DNA of 64,000 nt, taken from a bacterium (GTDB lineage: Bacteria; Vulcanimicrobiota; JABDET01). The notes below the pieces were generated by a model. It was given only the letters and a program-made list of their open reading frames with translations. It searched no databases and was not told the DNA's origin. Position numbers and translations under genes: made by a program. Position 1 is the stretch's first letter, and every line of letters starts with the position of its first letter. Below, piece after piece: positions 18,029 through 28,126 of this stretch. The stretch lies in the NCBI GenBank assembly GCA_021817145.1, contig JAKAVV010000008.1, positions 1 to 64,000 on the forward strand. Direction: 5' to 3'.

Positions 18029-18429
18029 TGATCGGGAAATCTTTTACGGTTAGACAAACGTGTGTCTTCAATATTTTGTTTTAAATCGCTCCATTCTTCT
18101 GCGCTGAAAAGAGGCTCTCTGCTCCATTCCTCAATAAGGGAGATCAATTCGCCGCGGCTTTGTGTTTTAACGTTTTCTGTCGGGATGTTTTGAAGACCAA
18201 TTTCCGATCCTTTTATCACTGCCAGAATAAAACCGATGAATAGCAAGACAAGAAGTTCATTGTATTGATCATCTGCTGAGCTGGACAGATCGCGCAGTGA
18301 TTCCAGTTTGGCTGGCTGCCACGCTGGTTCTAATCCCCCTGGCGCCTTCTCCCTGGATCCAAATATTGGAGGAAAAGGGACAGTGATAGAAGGGGAGCTG
18401 ATGATGCGTTCTGCTAAACTTGAGGTCAT
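18025..18429 (-). CDS. Unknown small protein with one TM segment
   Basis: 134 residues, not recognised. It has a Pro/Ser-rich N-terminus, one hydrophobic segment (LLVLLFIGFILAVI, about 80-93) and a polar C-terminus with acidic helices. Both ends overlap neighbours by 4 bp (ATGA), so it is the middle gene of an operon with a TIGR04255 gene and a PIN gene. That arrangement suggests an accessory partner; the function is unknown. Confidence 0.6.
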   Translation of the reverse strand: MTSSLAERIISSPSITVPFPPIFGSREKAPGGLEPAWQPAKLESLRDLSSSADDQYNELLVLLFIGFILAVIKGSEIGLQNIPTENVKTQSRGELISLIEEWSREPLFSAEEWSDLKQNIEDTRLSNRKRFPDQ

Positions 18430-19246
18430 TGCGGAATCTCCAACAACCGCTTTTTCAATTTTTCAGACGTGCTGGCTTCGAATACATCCCAAATCTTATC
18501 GTGAAGCAAATTAATATGGCTTTTCAGGTTTTCTCCATTGGGCTTTAAGATTTGCATTGTAAAACAATCAATATCCAGCATGACAGGTCTTGTTTTTTCA
18601 TGTGAAAGTTCAGAAATGATCATTCTGACACGAATGCCGCTGTCTCTCGAGAACTCAACAAACAGCGCAAACTGCGAGGGAGTGTTAAGAACTGCCTTTG
18701 GAACATACTCACTTGCTTGAATCCATTCTGATATTTTTTCATTTGGGCTGTCTCGTTCAATCCTATTGATGAATCTCACCTCTAAACGTGTGATTTTCTC
18801 TGGCGAGATAACACTGTAGGCTTTTGACCAGATTTTAAGAATTTCGGATTCCATGACTTCCCAGCCTGGATATTTGGGGAGGATATTGATAGAAATAAAC
18901 TCTGAGGTGAGTTGCGCAATGATTTTCTTTTCATTTGTGTGTTTATATCGCATCATCTGCAGCGGAGGAAGAAGAGATTGCTCAAAAACTCCACCTCCTA
19001 ATTGAGTCTGAATACCAGCCATGACTGCTGGCTCAAAGGTTGGAAAATCGGCGCGTATCGCTTCGTAAAATTTTGCAAAGATCTCAGGATCCCACTTTTT
19101 CTCTTCGGGAAGCTTAAATCGAATATCACACAAGGCTTCTTGAATCGTCGGTTAGGAAAGTGAGGATGCTTGCTGTTTAATGTCAAGGGTTCCTCCACAG
19201 TTGAATCTTCCACCATTTTTGTCAGACATCCTTCTTGGTATTTCAC
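18426..19246 (-). pseudogene. TIGR04255 family protein, frameshifted near its N-terminus
   Basis: The main frame (18426 to about 19155) encodes PTIQEALCDIRFKLPEEKKWDP... and continues as a typical TIGR04255 protein of unknown function. A TAA stands in frame just before PTIQEAL. The missing N-terminus lies in another frame upstream (GTG 19246 or ATG 19216), ending ...NSKHPHFPN. Joining HPHFPN to PTIQEALCDIRF restores the usual family start, so one small indel near 19152 has split the gene. A TTG at 19133 could start a truncated protein. TIGR04255 genes are often in accessory or defence-like regions, and the operon partner here is a broken PIN toxin. Confidence 0.7.
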
Positions 19247-19510
19247 CTGTTATTAAAGATTGGAACGCTCTACCAATAATATCAGCCCAAGAAGTAAATC
19301 CTCTTTACACATTTTTCGATATGAGATTTCACCAGATCTTCATTGGTGAGATCCAGCTTTTTCAGGCATAATCTTGAATGAGTCTGTCCCGCAGAGCAAA
19401 AATATTCATCTCTAGAATCATGACTACGACAATTTGAACAGTTTATCTGCTAATATAAGCGGGTTAGCGGAAAGGTTAAACTTTGTTCATGTCAAAGTAA
19501 AATCATTAAG
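19247..19510. other. Gap between TIGR04255 remnant and yjbQ
   Basis: 264 bp without a supported gene. I see no tRNA, repeat or convincing promoter hexamer pair. The next gene (yjbQ) starts on the opposite strand. Confidence 0.5.
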
Positions 19511-19924
19511 ATGAAATCGTTTACCGAGTACCTCACCTTTAATACAAAAAAACACAGAGAGTTCATCAATATTACCCATCAAGTGGAAAGCTTCTTAAAA
19601 AAAAGCGGAATACAGGAAGGGTTTCTCCTGGTTTCAGCCATGCACATCACAGCCGGTGTGTTCATCAATGACAATGAATCAGGATTCCATTCGGATTTAG
19701 AAGCCATGCTGGAAAAGATTGCCCCTTCAGGAGTGGATTACCGCCATCATCTCACAGGTGAAACCAATGGAGATGCGCATTTGAAAAATATTCTTGTGGG
19801 TCATCAGGTGATCCTTCCCATTACAAAAGGGAAGCTGGATTTTGGTCCGTGGCAGCAGGTTTATTATGCTGAATTTGATGGACAAAGATCAAAACGAGTT
19901 GTTTTAAAAGCGATTGGAGAATAG
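19511..19924 (+). CDS. yjbQ: YjbQ/UPF0047 family protein
   Basis: A 137-residue protein of the YjbQ family, members of which show weak thiamine-phosphate synthase activity; the physiological role is unsettled. Conserved features are [15 protein letters not shown] (about 43-57), the [17 protein letters not shown] metal/phosphate-site region (about 76-92) and [15 protein letters not shown] (about 112-126). Length matches the family. It is a lone plus-strand gene, converging on the next one. The ribosome-binding site before ATG 19511 is weak. Confidence 0.88.
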   Translation: MKSFTEYLTFNTKKHREFINITHQVESFLKKSGIQEGFLLVSAMHITAGVFINDNESGFHSDLEAMLEKIAPSGVDYRHHLTGETNGDAHLKNILVGHQVILPITKGKLDFGPWQQVYYAEFDGQRSKRVVLKAIGE

Positions 19925-19944
19925 ATTCTACCATTCATTCGATT

Positions 19945-20718
19945 TTACGCGGCAGATATGAATGAATAATACTCTTCAGGATTATTAAACGGTCCCAAAA
20001 TTCTTGCAGCTGAAGCAGGTTCATCCACATTGGGATGAACACCTATGGCAGCAGGGAATTGAATCTGTCTGACTTCTGAAACCGCAGAAGCTGCATTGGG
20101 GTTTAAAACTTCCAGGGCTTGATCTCGCACAAAATCAGGGTCAACAGTTCGGGTCGAAAAAGAGGAACTTCCTTTTCTTAGATGGACTTGAATCTCTCCG
20201 ATTTTTTCCTGCTCAGGGCTGAGTCCAATGGAATGAACACCAGCATCGGCTTCACCCGCCGAGAGAACTTCAGCGGTTTTTGGAGAATCCCCTAATCCCC
20301 CTGAGGGCACTGGTTTTTCTCCTATTTTCCACTCTGGCTCTTCTTCTGTTTTCTTTTTCTTCTTTTCCCCTGTTTCCTTCTCCTGAGTTGTCGCAATCTG
20401 AGCATTCTGTTTAAAAGCCTCTTCTTCTTGAGACTTCATCGCGCTTCTTTGATATTGTCCCTTTAATTCTTCTCTGCCGCGAGCCTGCTTTTCTTCTCCC
20501 TGGAGAAGAACTTGATCCTGGACTCCTCCAGAACCCTGTTTCTCTTGTTTTGCGCTGGTTTCTGTTTTGTCCTGCAACCCTGAAAGCAGTCCCTCAAAAT
20601 TAGAAGCTTCTTTTTTGCCAACAACATCTTTTTTGGACACAGAACCAGGAGCCTCAAAAACTTGAGCATCTCTCATTGCAGCAGAATTAAAATTGTTTGG
20701 ATTAATCGGTCCTGACAT
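19945..20718 (-). CDS. Unknown low-complexity hydrophilic protein
   Basis: 257 residues, not recognised. The N-terminus (MSGPINPNNFNSAAM) has no signal peptide. Residues about 50-150 are Gln/Lys/Glu-rich and probably disordered (GEKKKKKTEEEPEW); the C-terminus is more ordered (NPNAASAVSEVRQIQFP). Ser/Asn-rich N-termini of this kind are seen in type III secretion substrates and flagellar hook-length proteins, but no such genes are in the window, so that stays speculation. It is a single-gene unit with its own promoter. Confidence 0.6.
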   Translation of the reverse strand: MSGPINPNNFNSAAMRDAQVFEAPGSVSKKDVVGKKEASNFEGLLSGLQDKTETSAKQEKQGSGGVQDQVLLQGEEKQARGREELKGQYQRSAMKSQEEEAFKQNAQIATTQEKETGEKKKKKTEEEPEWKIGEKPVPSGGLGDSPKTAEVLSAGEADAGVHSIGLSPEQEKIGEIQVHLRKGSSSFSTRTVDPDFVRDQALEVLNPNAASAVSEVRQIQFPAAIGVHPNVDEPASAARILGPFNNPEEYYSFISAA

Positions 20719-20738
20719 TGCACACCTGTACAGAATAT

Positions 20739-20767
20739 ATTATACAACAAAATAAAACAAAAGGCAA
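20739..20767 (-). promoter_or_regulatory. Sigma-70-type promoter for the unknown gene at 19945
   Basis: On the minus strand TTGCCT (20762-20767) is followed after 17 bp by TATAAT (20739-20744), about 20 bp before the ATG. The -10 is a perfect consensus and the spacing is optimal. Confidence 0.65.
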
Positions 20768-20799
20768 ACAGGAAATGTTAAAAAAATGTTAACTTTTCG

Positions 20800-23679
20800 T
20801 TATGATGGAGCGCAGACCTCATTCAAAATTTTAGAACCCTTATCCTGTGATTCCTGAGCAGACAGCAATTTATTAGATAGCAAATCTTTTAAATATCTTC
20901 CTGTATAAGATTCAGGAATCAGAGCCACTTCTTCAGGGGATCCTTCAGCAATAATTCTCCCCCCTTGTTCTCCGCCTTCTGGCCCTAGATCAATAATCCA
21001 GTCCGCTCGTTTAATCACATCTAAATTGTGCTCAATGACAATGATCGTATTCCCCCCTTCACACAGTCGATCCAAAACCTCTAATAGTTTTGCCACATCA
21101 TGGAAATGCAGTCCTGTTGTGGGTTCATCTAGAAGATACAAAGTTTTCCCTGTGGCTCTTCGAGAAAGCTGATCCGCCAACTTCACCCTTTGAGCCTCCC
21201 CACCTGACAAAGTAGTGGCAGGCTGCCCTAAACGGATGTACCCTAATCCAACATCTTTTAAGGTCTCCAGTTTGCTCTGCACTCGAGGGAGATTTTCGAA
21301 ATGATTCAATGCTTCATCCACTGTCATGTCCAGCACATCTGAAATCGTTTTTCCTTTAAATTTAACCTCGAGTGTTTCTCGATGATACCTTTTCCCTTTA
21401 CAAGATTCGCAAGGCACATAAACATCAGGGAGAAAGTGCATTTCAATGGTGATCATTCCTTCTCCCTGACAGGCTTCACATCTTCCTCCTTTGATATTGA
21501 AAGAAAATCTCCCGGGTTTATACCCTCTGGCTTTTGCTTCTGGAGTCATAGAGAAGATCTCGCGAATGGGGTCAAAGGCTCCAGTATAAGTGGCAGGATT
21601 ACTTCTAGGTGTTCTTCCAATGGGAGATTGATCAATTAAAACCACTTTGTCTATCTGCTCTAACCCTGTGATCCGATCATACTCCCCAGGCTTTTCAAGG
21701 CTGCCATAAAAATGACGGGCAAGGGCTTTATACAAAATATCATTCACAAGAGACGATTTTCCAGACCCTGATACACCGGTAATAACGATAAATTTTCCAA
21801 GAGGAAATTTAACCGTTGTATTTTTTAAATTGTTTTCTCTTGCGCCGTATAAAACAAGAAACTTCCCTGTCCCTTTTCTTCTTTTCTCAGGGACAGGGAT
21901 AGTTAGCTCTTTCCGCAGATATCTCCCTGTAATAGAATCAGGAGAATCTAAAACATTCTCCAATCTCCCAGCTGCAACAATTTTTCCTCCGTGTTCCCCT
22001 GCTAAAGGTCCTATATCCACCAGATAATCTGCTTCCCTCATGGTTTCTTCATCATGTTCCACAACAATGACGGTATTTCCAAGGTCTCGCAAGGTTTTTA
22101 ACGTTGCCAGCAATTTGCGGTTGTCCCTTTGATGCAGCCCAATGCTCGGCTCATCTAAAATATAAAGAACTCCAACAAGCTGACTTCCAATCTGAGTTGC
22201 CAGTCTGATCCTTTGAGATTCTCCTCCTGACAAGGTGGTAGCCCTTCTCATCAAGGTTAAATAATCAAGACCCACATCCACTAAAAACTTCAATCTGGAT
22301 TTAATCTCTTTTAAAATCTGACGGGCAATGACCTGCTCTCTAGCTGATAGATTAAGATTCTCAAAAAATTCCAGCGCTTCTTTAATATTCATTCTGGTCA
22401 CATCAGCAATATTTTTATCCTGTATTTTAACGGCAAGGGCTTCTTTTTTCAATTTTGCTCCCTGGCAGGAAGGGCAGGTTAAATAATCCATGTATTTTTC
22501 GATCTCCCATTTAACATGCCAGGAGCCTGTTTTTTCATACCGTTCTTTCAAAAAATTAACAACCCCCTGAAAAATCCCGCTGGTTCTTTTTTTTGCCGAA
22601 TCATCAGGACCATAAAGGATGAACTGCTGCTCTTCAGGTGAAAAACTTTTCCAGGGTTTCGAAAGAGCTATCCCTCTTAAATGACAGGCTTCTTCCATCT
22701 TTTTCCAGTAATGGGTTTCTGCAGCATGATGGGCATAATTATAAACGGGCTTCCCAAGAGGAGCAATACATCCTTCATAAATTGAAAGATTCTTGTCCGC
22801 AATAATTAATTTAGGATCAAAGTCGCTGATTGCCCCAACACCAGTGCACTGCGGACAGGCTCCATAAGGATTATTAAAGGAAAATGTCCTGGGGGCAATC
22901 TCCTCTAAAGAAATCCCGCAGTCTAAGCAGGTGAGTTTGTCTGATAAAAGGAGCTCTTTCCCGTTAAAATCCACAAGAACCATTCCTTTGGTTAGGCGAA
23001 CAGCGGTTTCAATAGATTCGTAAACTCTTGTTTTTTCTTCAGGGCGCAGAACGATCCGATCCACGACCACTTCTATCGTGTGTTTTTTGTTTTTTTCAAG
23101 AGGGATCTCTTCTTCAATTTCATACAGGATCCCATCCACTCTGACCCGAATAAATCCCTGTTTTTGAATCTGGATCAAAAGCTCTTTGTACTCCCCTTTT
23201 CTTCCTCTGACAAGAGGAGCTAAAATATGAATCCTTGTTCCTTCAGGGTATTCTAAAACACGGTCAACCATCTGTTCAATGGTTTGAGCCATAATCGGTT
23301 TTCCGCATTCAGGGCAGTGAGGTTTCCCAATTCGAGCATAAAGGAGTCTTAAATAATCGTAAATCTCGGTTACTGTTGCGACTGTTGACCTGGGGTTTTT
23401 GCTGGTTCCTTTTTGATCAATCGAAATCGCGGGGGAAAGCCCTTCAATATAATCCACATCCGGCTTTTCCATCTGCCCTAAAAACTGCCGAGCATACGCA
23501 GAAAGAGATTCAACATACCGCCTCTGCCCTTCTGCATAAAGGGTGTCAAAAGCAAGAGAACTTTTCCCTGAACCTGAAACCCCTGTCATCACAATCAGGC
23601 GATTGCGCGGAAGCTCTAAATCAACCCCTTTTAAATTGTGTTCCCTTCCCCCTTTAATAATAATTTTATCTTTTATCAT
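20800..23679 (-). CDS. uvrA: Excinuclease ABC subunit A
   Basis: DNA damage recognition ATPase of nucleotide excision repair, working with UvrB. About 959 residues, normal length. It has two ABC modules: [10 protein letters not shown] near the start and again at about 640-650, [14 protein letters not shown] and [15 protein letters not shown]. Zinc modules are CLDCGIS...CPQC and CEAC...CESC, with the interaction region between. I choose ATG 23679 ([11 protein letters not shown]); TTG 23694 would add five residues. Either start lies inside the 3' end of the upstream PAS gene, so uvrA is probably co-expressed with it. Confidence 0.97.
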   Translation of the reverse strand: MIKDKIIIKGGREHNLKGVDLELPRNRLIVMTGVSGSGKSSLAFDTLYAEGQRRYVESLSAYARQFLGQMEKPDVDYIEGLSPAISIDQKGTSKNPRSTVATVTEIYDYLRLLYARIGKPHCPECGKPIMAQTIEQMVDRVLEYPEGTRIHILAPLVRGRKGEYKELLIQIQKQGFIRVRVDGILYEIEEEIPLEKNKKHTIEVVVDRIVLRPEEKTRVYESIETAVRLTKGMVLVDFNGKELLLSDKLTCLDCGISLEEIAPRTFSFNNPYGACPQCTGVGAISDFDPKLIIADKNLSIYEGCIAPLGKPVYNYAHHAAETHYWKKMEEACHLRGIALSKPWKSFSPEEQQFILYGPDDSAKKRTSGIFQGVVNFLKERYEKTGSWHVKWEIEKYMDYLTCPSCQGAKLKKEALAVKIQDKNIADVTRMNIKEALEFFENLNLSAREQVIARQILKEIKSRLKFLVDVGLDYLTLMRRATTLSGGESQRIRLATQIGSQLVGVLYILDEPSIGLHQRDNRKLLATLKTLRDLGNTVIVVEHDEETMREADYLVDIGPLAGEHGGKIVAAGRLENVLDSPDSITGRYLRKELTIPVPEKRRKGTGKFLVLYGARENNLKNTTVKFPLGKFIVITGVSGSGKSSLVNDILYKALARHFYGSLEKPGEYDRITGLEQIDKVVLIDQSPIGRTPRSNPATYTGAFDPIREIFSMTPEAKARGYKPGRFSFNIKGGRCEACQGEGMITIEMHFLPDVYVPCESCKGKRYHRETLEVKFKGKTISDVLDMTVDEALNHFENLPRVQSKLETLKDVGLGYIRLGQPATTLSGGEAQRVKLADQLSRRATGKTLYLLDEPTTGLHFHDVAKLLEVLDRLCEGGNTIIVIEHNLDVIKRADWIIDLGPEGGEQGGRIIAEGSPEEVALIPESYTGRYLKDLLSNKLLSAQESQDKGSKILNEVCAPS

Positions 23680-25156
23680 GAACTTTTTTTGCAATGCTCA
23701 AAAAAACTTTCCTTTCTTTTAAGAAGATCGGCTCTGTCATGATTTCAACTTCAAAACAATCCCCATTTTTATGCTGATGAACCCAAATTCCAGCATAAGT
23801 TTCTTCTTTCTCATGAAAAGCAGATACGTATTCTTGTAAACGCTTTTTCTCAGCAGGGGGTCTGATATCAAACATCGTTAACTCTAAAAATTCTTCTTTA
23901 GAATACCCGTACTGCTGCACTCCTGCTTCATTCACATCTAAAAATCGCAGGGTTTCACCATCAAAAAGATACATGGGGAGAGGGTTTGCCTCAAAAAACA
24001 AACGATATCGAACTTCATTATCCCTGAGAAATCCTGCTTCTTCCATTCGTTTTGTCATATCTTTCAAAATAACAAGAACCCCTTTTTTTCCTCCAAAATC
24101 CAATGCAGAGGATTTCATTTCGCCACAGATAATCTTGCCATTTTTTAATCTTTGGCAAGAAAGTTCGGCATCTTGATCCCCTCCTTTTTCCCAAAACTTC
24201 AGCTGCTCCAAAAAATCAGAATCATCAGTTTGGGTCTTAAGATCCAGAATTGTCATTTTGCCGAACTCTTCTTTTGAATACCCGAATTTTTCACAAGCGG
24301 CATCATTGACCACTAAAAATTTCAGGGTATCCTGGTCATAGATCCACATTGGAGCAGGGTTTTTAAAAAACAAGGTTTTAAAAAGGGACTCGCTTTTCCC
24401 CAAAATCTCTTCTTTCTCTTTTCGCTCAGAAATATCTCGAATAATCCCAATCAATATATGTTTCTGGTTTTCGACCAGTTCAACCAGCGAAAACTCAATG
24501 GGCATTGGATTTCCATTTTTATGCAGTCCCATTATCTCTACTCTTTCCCAGTGAAATGGTTTTCTCCATGTTTCCATCAAGTTCTCTATCATTTTTAAAC
24601 AGGAGCTCTTTTCTTTATCACACACTAAAACACCAATATGTTTCCCTATCAGCTCCTCTTGAGAATACCCAAAGATTTTTTTGACATTTTGATTGACAAA
24701 TGAAATATTCCCCTGCTCATCCAGATAAATCACAACGTCTAAAGAACCTTCCATTAAGGTTAAAAACCGAGATTCGTTTTCAATCAATTTTTCAGCCAGC
24801 CTTTTTTCTTGCGACACGTCTTGAAGAAGCACAAACATCCCATCAGGCGCAGGGAAAATGGAAATATTCAGCCATGCCTGGAGTTCTGGGAAAAACTCAA
24901 TCCATTGGGCTTTTTTCTCTCTTACTTTGACTTTTTGATACTGCTCATAGAAAGAAGAGGAGGATTCCAGAAATATCTTTTTCACTTCTTTTCCCATGAG
25001 ATTCTGTCTCTTAGAGCCAACATTGGCAGTTATTTTTTCTGCCTCAGGGTTAAGATAAGTGATATTCCCCCTGGAATCAAGGCAGATCAAACCAATGGGA
25101 AGAGATTCAAAAACCTCATGAGAATAAATGCTTAATGGTTCGATTTTTTCTGCCAC
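23666..25156 (-). CDS. Multi-PAS sensor protein without output domain
   Basis: A 496-residue soluble protein made of four PAS domains: about 10-120 ([22 protein letters not shown]), 125-250 ([19 protein letters not shown]...[11 protein letters not shown]), 255-370 ([22 protein letters not shown]) and 375-492 ([22 protein letters not shown]). No kinase, GGDEF, EAL, HTH or TM segment is seen, and the reading frame ends soon after the last PAS. Start is GTG 25156 after GGAGAAG. Its end overlaps uvrA by 14 bp. Ligands are unknown; it may act through protein contacts or be the sensing half of a split regulator. Confidence 0.85.
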   Translation of the reverse strand: MAEKIEPLSIYSHEVFESLPIGLICLDSRGNITYLNPEAEKITANVGSKRQNLMGKEVKKIFLESSSSFYEQYQKVKVREKKAQWIEFFPELQAWLNISIFPAPDGMFVLLQDVSQEKRLAEKLIENESRFLTLMEGSLDVVIYLDEQGNISFVNQNVKKIFGYSQEELIGKHIGVLVCDKEKSSCLKMIENLMETWRKPFHWERVEIMGLHKNGNPMPIEFSLVELVENQKHILIGIIRDISERKEKEEILGKSESLFKTLFFKNPAPMWIYDQDTLKFLVVNDAACEKFGYSKEEFGKMTILDLKTQTDDSDFLEQLKFWEKGGDQDAELSCQRLKNGKIICGEMKSSALDFGGKKGVLVILKDMTKRMEEAGFLRDNEVRYRLFFEANPLPMYLFDGETLRFLDVNEAGVQQYGYSKEEFLELTMFDIRPPAEKKRLQEYVSAFHEKEETYAGIWVHQHKNGDCFEVEIMTEPIFLKERKVFLSIAKKVHDKR

Positions 25157-25222
25157 AAAGTCTTCTCCATTATGTGAAAATCATTTTTTATATCGTATTG
25201 TTTTTCACTTGCCGCAATCTTG

Positions 25223-26185
25223 CTATAAAATCGTGACTTCTGATTTCAAAAAAGCATAAGCAGCTGCTCCAACCAGCCCTGCTTTAACTCCTAATGCAGC
25301 AGGCAGAACAGAGATTGATTCTGGTTGAATAATTTTCAGCCTTTTCTCTAGCTCTTTTCGAATCCCTGAGAATAAAGGTTCACCAGCCTGCGCCACTCCT
25401 CCTCCAATAATAAACCTCTCAGGATTCAAAGTAACAGCCAGATTTGCGACTGCTGTGCCTATAGCTCTCCCTGCCTGTTCCAGGATTCTAAAAGCTGCTG
25501 AATCTCCTTCTCCAGCAGCCTCTGCAATAATCTTCGCGCTGATCTCTTCAAGAGATTTTATTTTTTCTCGCAGTTTGACAGACTGCTTTCTGATAATCGC
25601 TTCAGCTGCATGAGCTGCAATCGAAGGACCAGAAGCAAAAGCTTCCAAACAACCGTAATTCCCGCAGTTGCATAAAGGTCCGTTCAGATCAATGGTCATA
25701 TGTCCTATTTCTCCTGCTGCTTCCTCATTCCCAATAACTAAAGAACCATTAATCACCACTCCCCCTCCAACGCCGGTTCCAATGGCAAGCATCACTAAAT
25801 TTTTGACCCCTTTCCCTGCTCCAAAATACAGCTCCCCAAGAGTCGCAACTCTCACGTCATTCAACATGAAAACAGGCATTTTTAAAACACGGGAAAGATA
25901 AGGGGCGACTTCAACATGATGCCACTGGGGAAAATTTGGCGAGAAACGGCAGATCCCCTTAACTGAGTCATGATTACCTGGAAGCCCGATTCCAAGAGCT
26001 TTTACATTTTCATGCTTTTCTTTCATTCTGCTCGCATTCCCTGCTAAAATATCCAGAGTAATTTCAGGAGAAGCTAAATTGTCAATTTTAATTTCCTGGT
26101 AATCCAAAATTCTCCCATGTTGATCCACAAGACCAATGGATAGGTGAGAACCTCCAAGGTCTGCGCCTATCGCGAAAGAATCCAT
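25223..26185 (-). CDS. ROK family sugar kinase (glucokinase-like)
   Basis: Predicted ATP-dependent hexose kinase. It has 320 residues: phosphate-1 loop DLGG at 9-12, catalytic Asp110 (MLNDVRVA), GTGVGGG at 136-142, EIGH at 159-162 and the ROK zinc motif CNCGNYGC at 172-179. No N-terminal HTH is present, so it is an enzyme and not a repressor. Its ATG overlaps the stop of the PGI/PMI gene (TAATG), which supports glucose-6-phosphate formation in the same pathway. Confidence 0.9.
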   Translation of the reverse strand: MDSFAIGADLGGSHLSIGLVDQHGRILDYQEIKIDNLASPEITLDILAGNASRMKEKHENVKALGIGLPGNHDSVKGICRFSPNFPQWHHVEVAPYLSRVLKMPVFMLNDVRVATLGELYFGAGKGVKNLVMLAIGTGVGGGVVINGSLVIGNEEAAGEIGHMTIDLNGPLCNCGNYGCLEAFASGPSIAAHAAEAIIRKQSVKLREKIKSLEEISAKIIAEAAGEGDSAAFRILEQAGRAIGTAVANLAVTLNPERFIIGGGVAQAGEPLFSGIRKELEKRLKIIQPESISVLPAALGVKAGLVGAAAYAFLKSEVTIL

Positions 26186-27288
26186 TACGCAAACCTCTTT
26201 TTAAGCTGATCAATAACTTGAATTTCTTCGGGATTGACCTGATTCTCTTCTGCCAAATATAAGCTGACATAATCTCCGAAATAAGAAAGAGAGAGCAGTT
26301 TTGCGGGGAGGGATTCCCCTTTTGAAAACAGTTCAAAAGTCTGTATTCCAGCGCTCTGGATAATCTTTTTGAAAAATTCAAGTTTGTCGAAGTTTAAAGT
26401 GGATTTTCCCTTTGACTGATTATCTTCTGGATGGGATTCTCTTAAAAAAATAGCCGCCATTCTGGAATGAACAGGAAGAGGAGCGGTAAATCCAACAATA
26501 TCATTATGATAGGCTTCTGGAAGAACCTGAAAATAGGCAGGCTGTTTTGCGTTTTCGTTGATTTGGCATTTCCAGCGGTTGGCAGCAGGTTCAAGAAGCG
26601 GAGATTCAGCATAAATCACTGGAATTTTCCCGCGAAGATTTCGAGCCAGATCTTTTGCTGCATTATCAATATTTGCGGGCTTTGCGGAAGGTTCAAATTC
26701 TTCATCGGCAAACTTTTTTAACTCTTTTCGTATATGTTTTACAATCTCAATACTTTCTTTTAATGAAGCGTCAAACTCTGGAAAAAGAAAGAGCTTTTCT
26801 AAAACAGAAAGAAGAGGAACAAAACTGTAAGGAAGAGCAGCCCTTGGCAGCCAACCCGAAGGGATCTCAAGATAAGGGAAACGGTTTTCCAGACATTTCT
26901 CTTTTAATTTCCCTCCTGAAGAAATTCCCAGGATTTTATTTGTTCTTTCCGCTGCTGATTCAAATCCTGTTAAGGTTTCTTTTGTGTTCCCAGAATAGCT
27001 CACAGCGATGACAACTGTTTTCTTGTTCACATAAGCGGGAAGAGCTTCATCTCGAATCAGGTGAACAGGTAATACGCAGTATTTTTGAGAGACCGCTTTT
27101 GCCATCTCTCCCCCAATAGAAGAGCCTCCCATTCCCAAAACAACAATCTGCTGAATTTCCTCTTTTCCCCAGGGAATATCCAAGGATTGAGATAAAACAG
27201 CAGCCTGTTCCATCATTTCCGGGAAATCATGGACTGCTTGCTCTATTGTAAAAATCTTAACCATGCCAGGAATTTTTCTTTTAAACAT
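26185..27288 (-). CDS. Bifunctional phosphoglucose/phosphomannose isomerase
   Basis: Interconverts glucose 6-phosphate or mannose 6-phosphate with fructose 6-phosphate. It has 367 residues with SIS-domain signature GMGGSSIGG at 52-60, AVSYSGNTKET and the C-terminal active-site region PEAYHNDIVGF (the conserved Glu and His of TIGR02128-type enzymes). Start ATG 27288 follows AGGGA. It is the first gene of a two-gene sugar operon with the ROK kinase. Confidence 0.9.
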   Translation of the reverse strand: MFKRKIPGMVKIFTIEQAVHDFPEMMEQAAVLSQSLDIPWGKEEIQQIVVLGMGGSSIGGEMAKAVSQKYCVLPVHLIRDEALPAYVNKKTVVIAVSYSGNTKETLTGFESAAERTNKILGISSGGKLKEKCLENRFPYLEIPSGWLPRAALPYSFVPLLSVLEKLFLFPEFDASLKESIEIVKHIRKELKKFADEEFEPSAKPANIDNAAKDLARNLRGKIPVIYAESPLLEPAANRWKCQINENAKQPAYFQVLPEAYHNDIVGFTAPLPVHSRMAAIFLRESHPEDNQSKGKSTLNFDKLEFFKKIIQSAGIQTFELFSKGESLPAKLLSLSYFGDYVSLYLAEENQVNPEEIQVIDQLKKRFA

Positions 27289-27363
27289 TAAAAGTCCCTT
27301 CTTGTTCAGGGTTTAAATTAGAGACATCGCCGTCAATCCTTGTTCGAGATTAGACTGCCAGGC

Positions 27364-27606
27364 ATGGAGTGTTTCACAAGGATTCTGCGCAGCCAAAATG
27401 AATCTTTAAAAGTGGACCAGGCTTCTTATTTCCGAATCATGATCCGCACAGGGCGTATTCTTTCGGAAATCGCCGAATCCCTAGGATATGAAGTGGAAAA
27501 CATAGACCTTTTTCGTACGCGCATTGCAACTGCCACAAAGGAGCATCTTCGAGAAGAGGTCGTTATCCTGCACTGGTCGGGGGACCGAAAATTGGAGAGG
27601 CATTAA
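27364..27606 (+). CDS. Small protein resembling the C-terminal end of a DNA methyltransferase
   Basis: About 80 residues (an upstream TTG at 27340 would give 88). The stretch ASYFRIMIRTGRILSEIAE followed by a Leu/Gly turn and LFRTRIATATKEHLREEVV resembles the last strand and helix of class I DNA methylases. No catalytic motif or SAM-binding motif is present, so it would be a fragment. It lies 3 bp before the DUF2784 gene and may simply be a remnant. Uncertain. Confidence 0.35.
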   Translation: MECFTRILRSQNESLKVDQASYFRIMIRTGRILSEIAESLGYEVENIDLFRTRIATATKEHLREEVVILHWSGDRKLERH

Positions 27607-27608
27607 CT

Positions 27609-28010
27609 ATGAACTCCAAAACCGTCAAATTTTTATATTCACTTGCTATTTCTTCTGTTTATCTTGTTCATTTGATTTACGCGCTGACAATCGTAGTCGG
27701 ATTTATTTTAATCTGGATCGGTTATTTTGCCCAATGGGATTGGGTAAAGAATTTTACGTTTAGAATGATTCATCTCGTCATGATTGGAATTGTGGCAGTA
27801 GAATCGCTCTTCAATATCGAGTGTCCTTTAACCTGGCTGCAAGAAAAACTGATGTCTCTGGATCGCCTGAAACATGGAAACATCCCCTTTATTGCTGGGA
27901 TTGTGGATAAAATCCTATACTACAAATTCCCACTCTGGGTGTTTAACACGGTTTACATTGTTTTTGGAGTTCTGGTTCTTGCCACCTGGTTCTTAATCCC
28001 GCCGAAGTAA
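27609..28010 (+). CDS. DUF2784 family membrane protein
   Basis: A 133-residue integral membrane protein with four TM segments: about 8-35, 47-65, 85-105 (partial) and 110-130. The pattern of YLVHLIYALTIVVG, then a His in the second helix, ESLFNIECPLTWLQEKL and a Trp-rich end matches DUF2784. Function unknown. ATG 27609 is preceded by a weak site and follows the small methylase-like gene directly. Confidence 0.78.
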   Translation: MNSKTVKFLYSLAISSVYLVHLIYALTIVVGFILIWIGYFAQWDWVKNFTFRMIHLVMIGIVAVESLFNIECPLTWLQEKLMSLDRLKHGNIPFIAGIVDKILYYKFPLWVFNTVYIVFGVLVLATWFLIPPK

Positions 28011-28126
28011 ATAACAGATTTTATTATAAAACGGGATTCTGAAAAGGACTGTTGAATTAAAAAACAGATTAAAGTCAACTTAACAATACATCTAGAATCA
28101 GTGCGCTGACAAGAAAAGGATAAACC

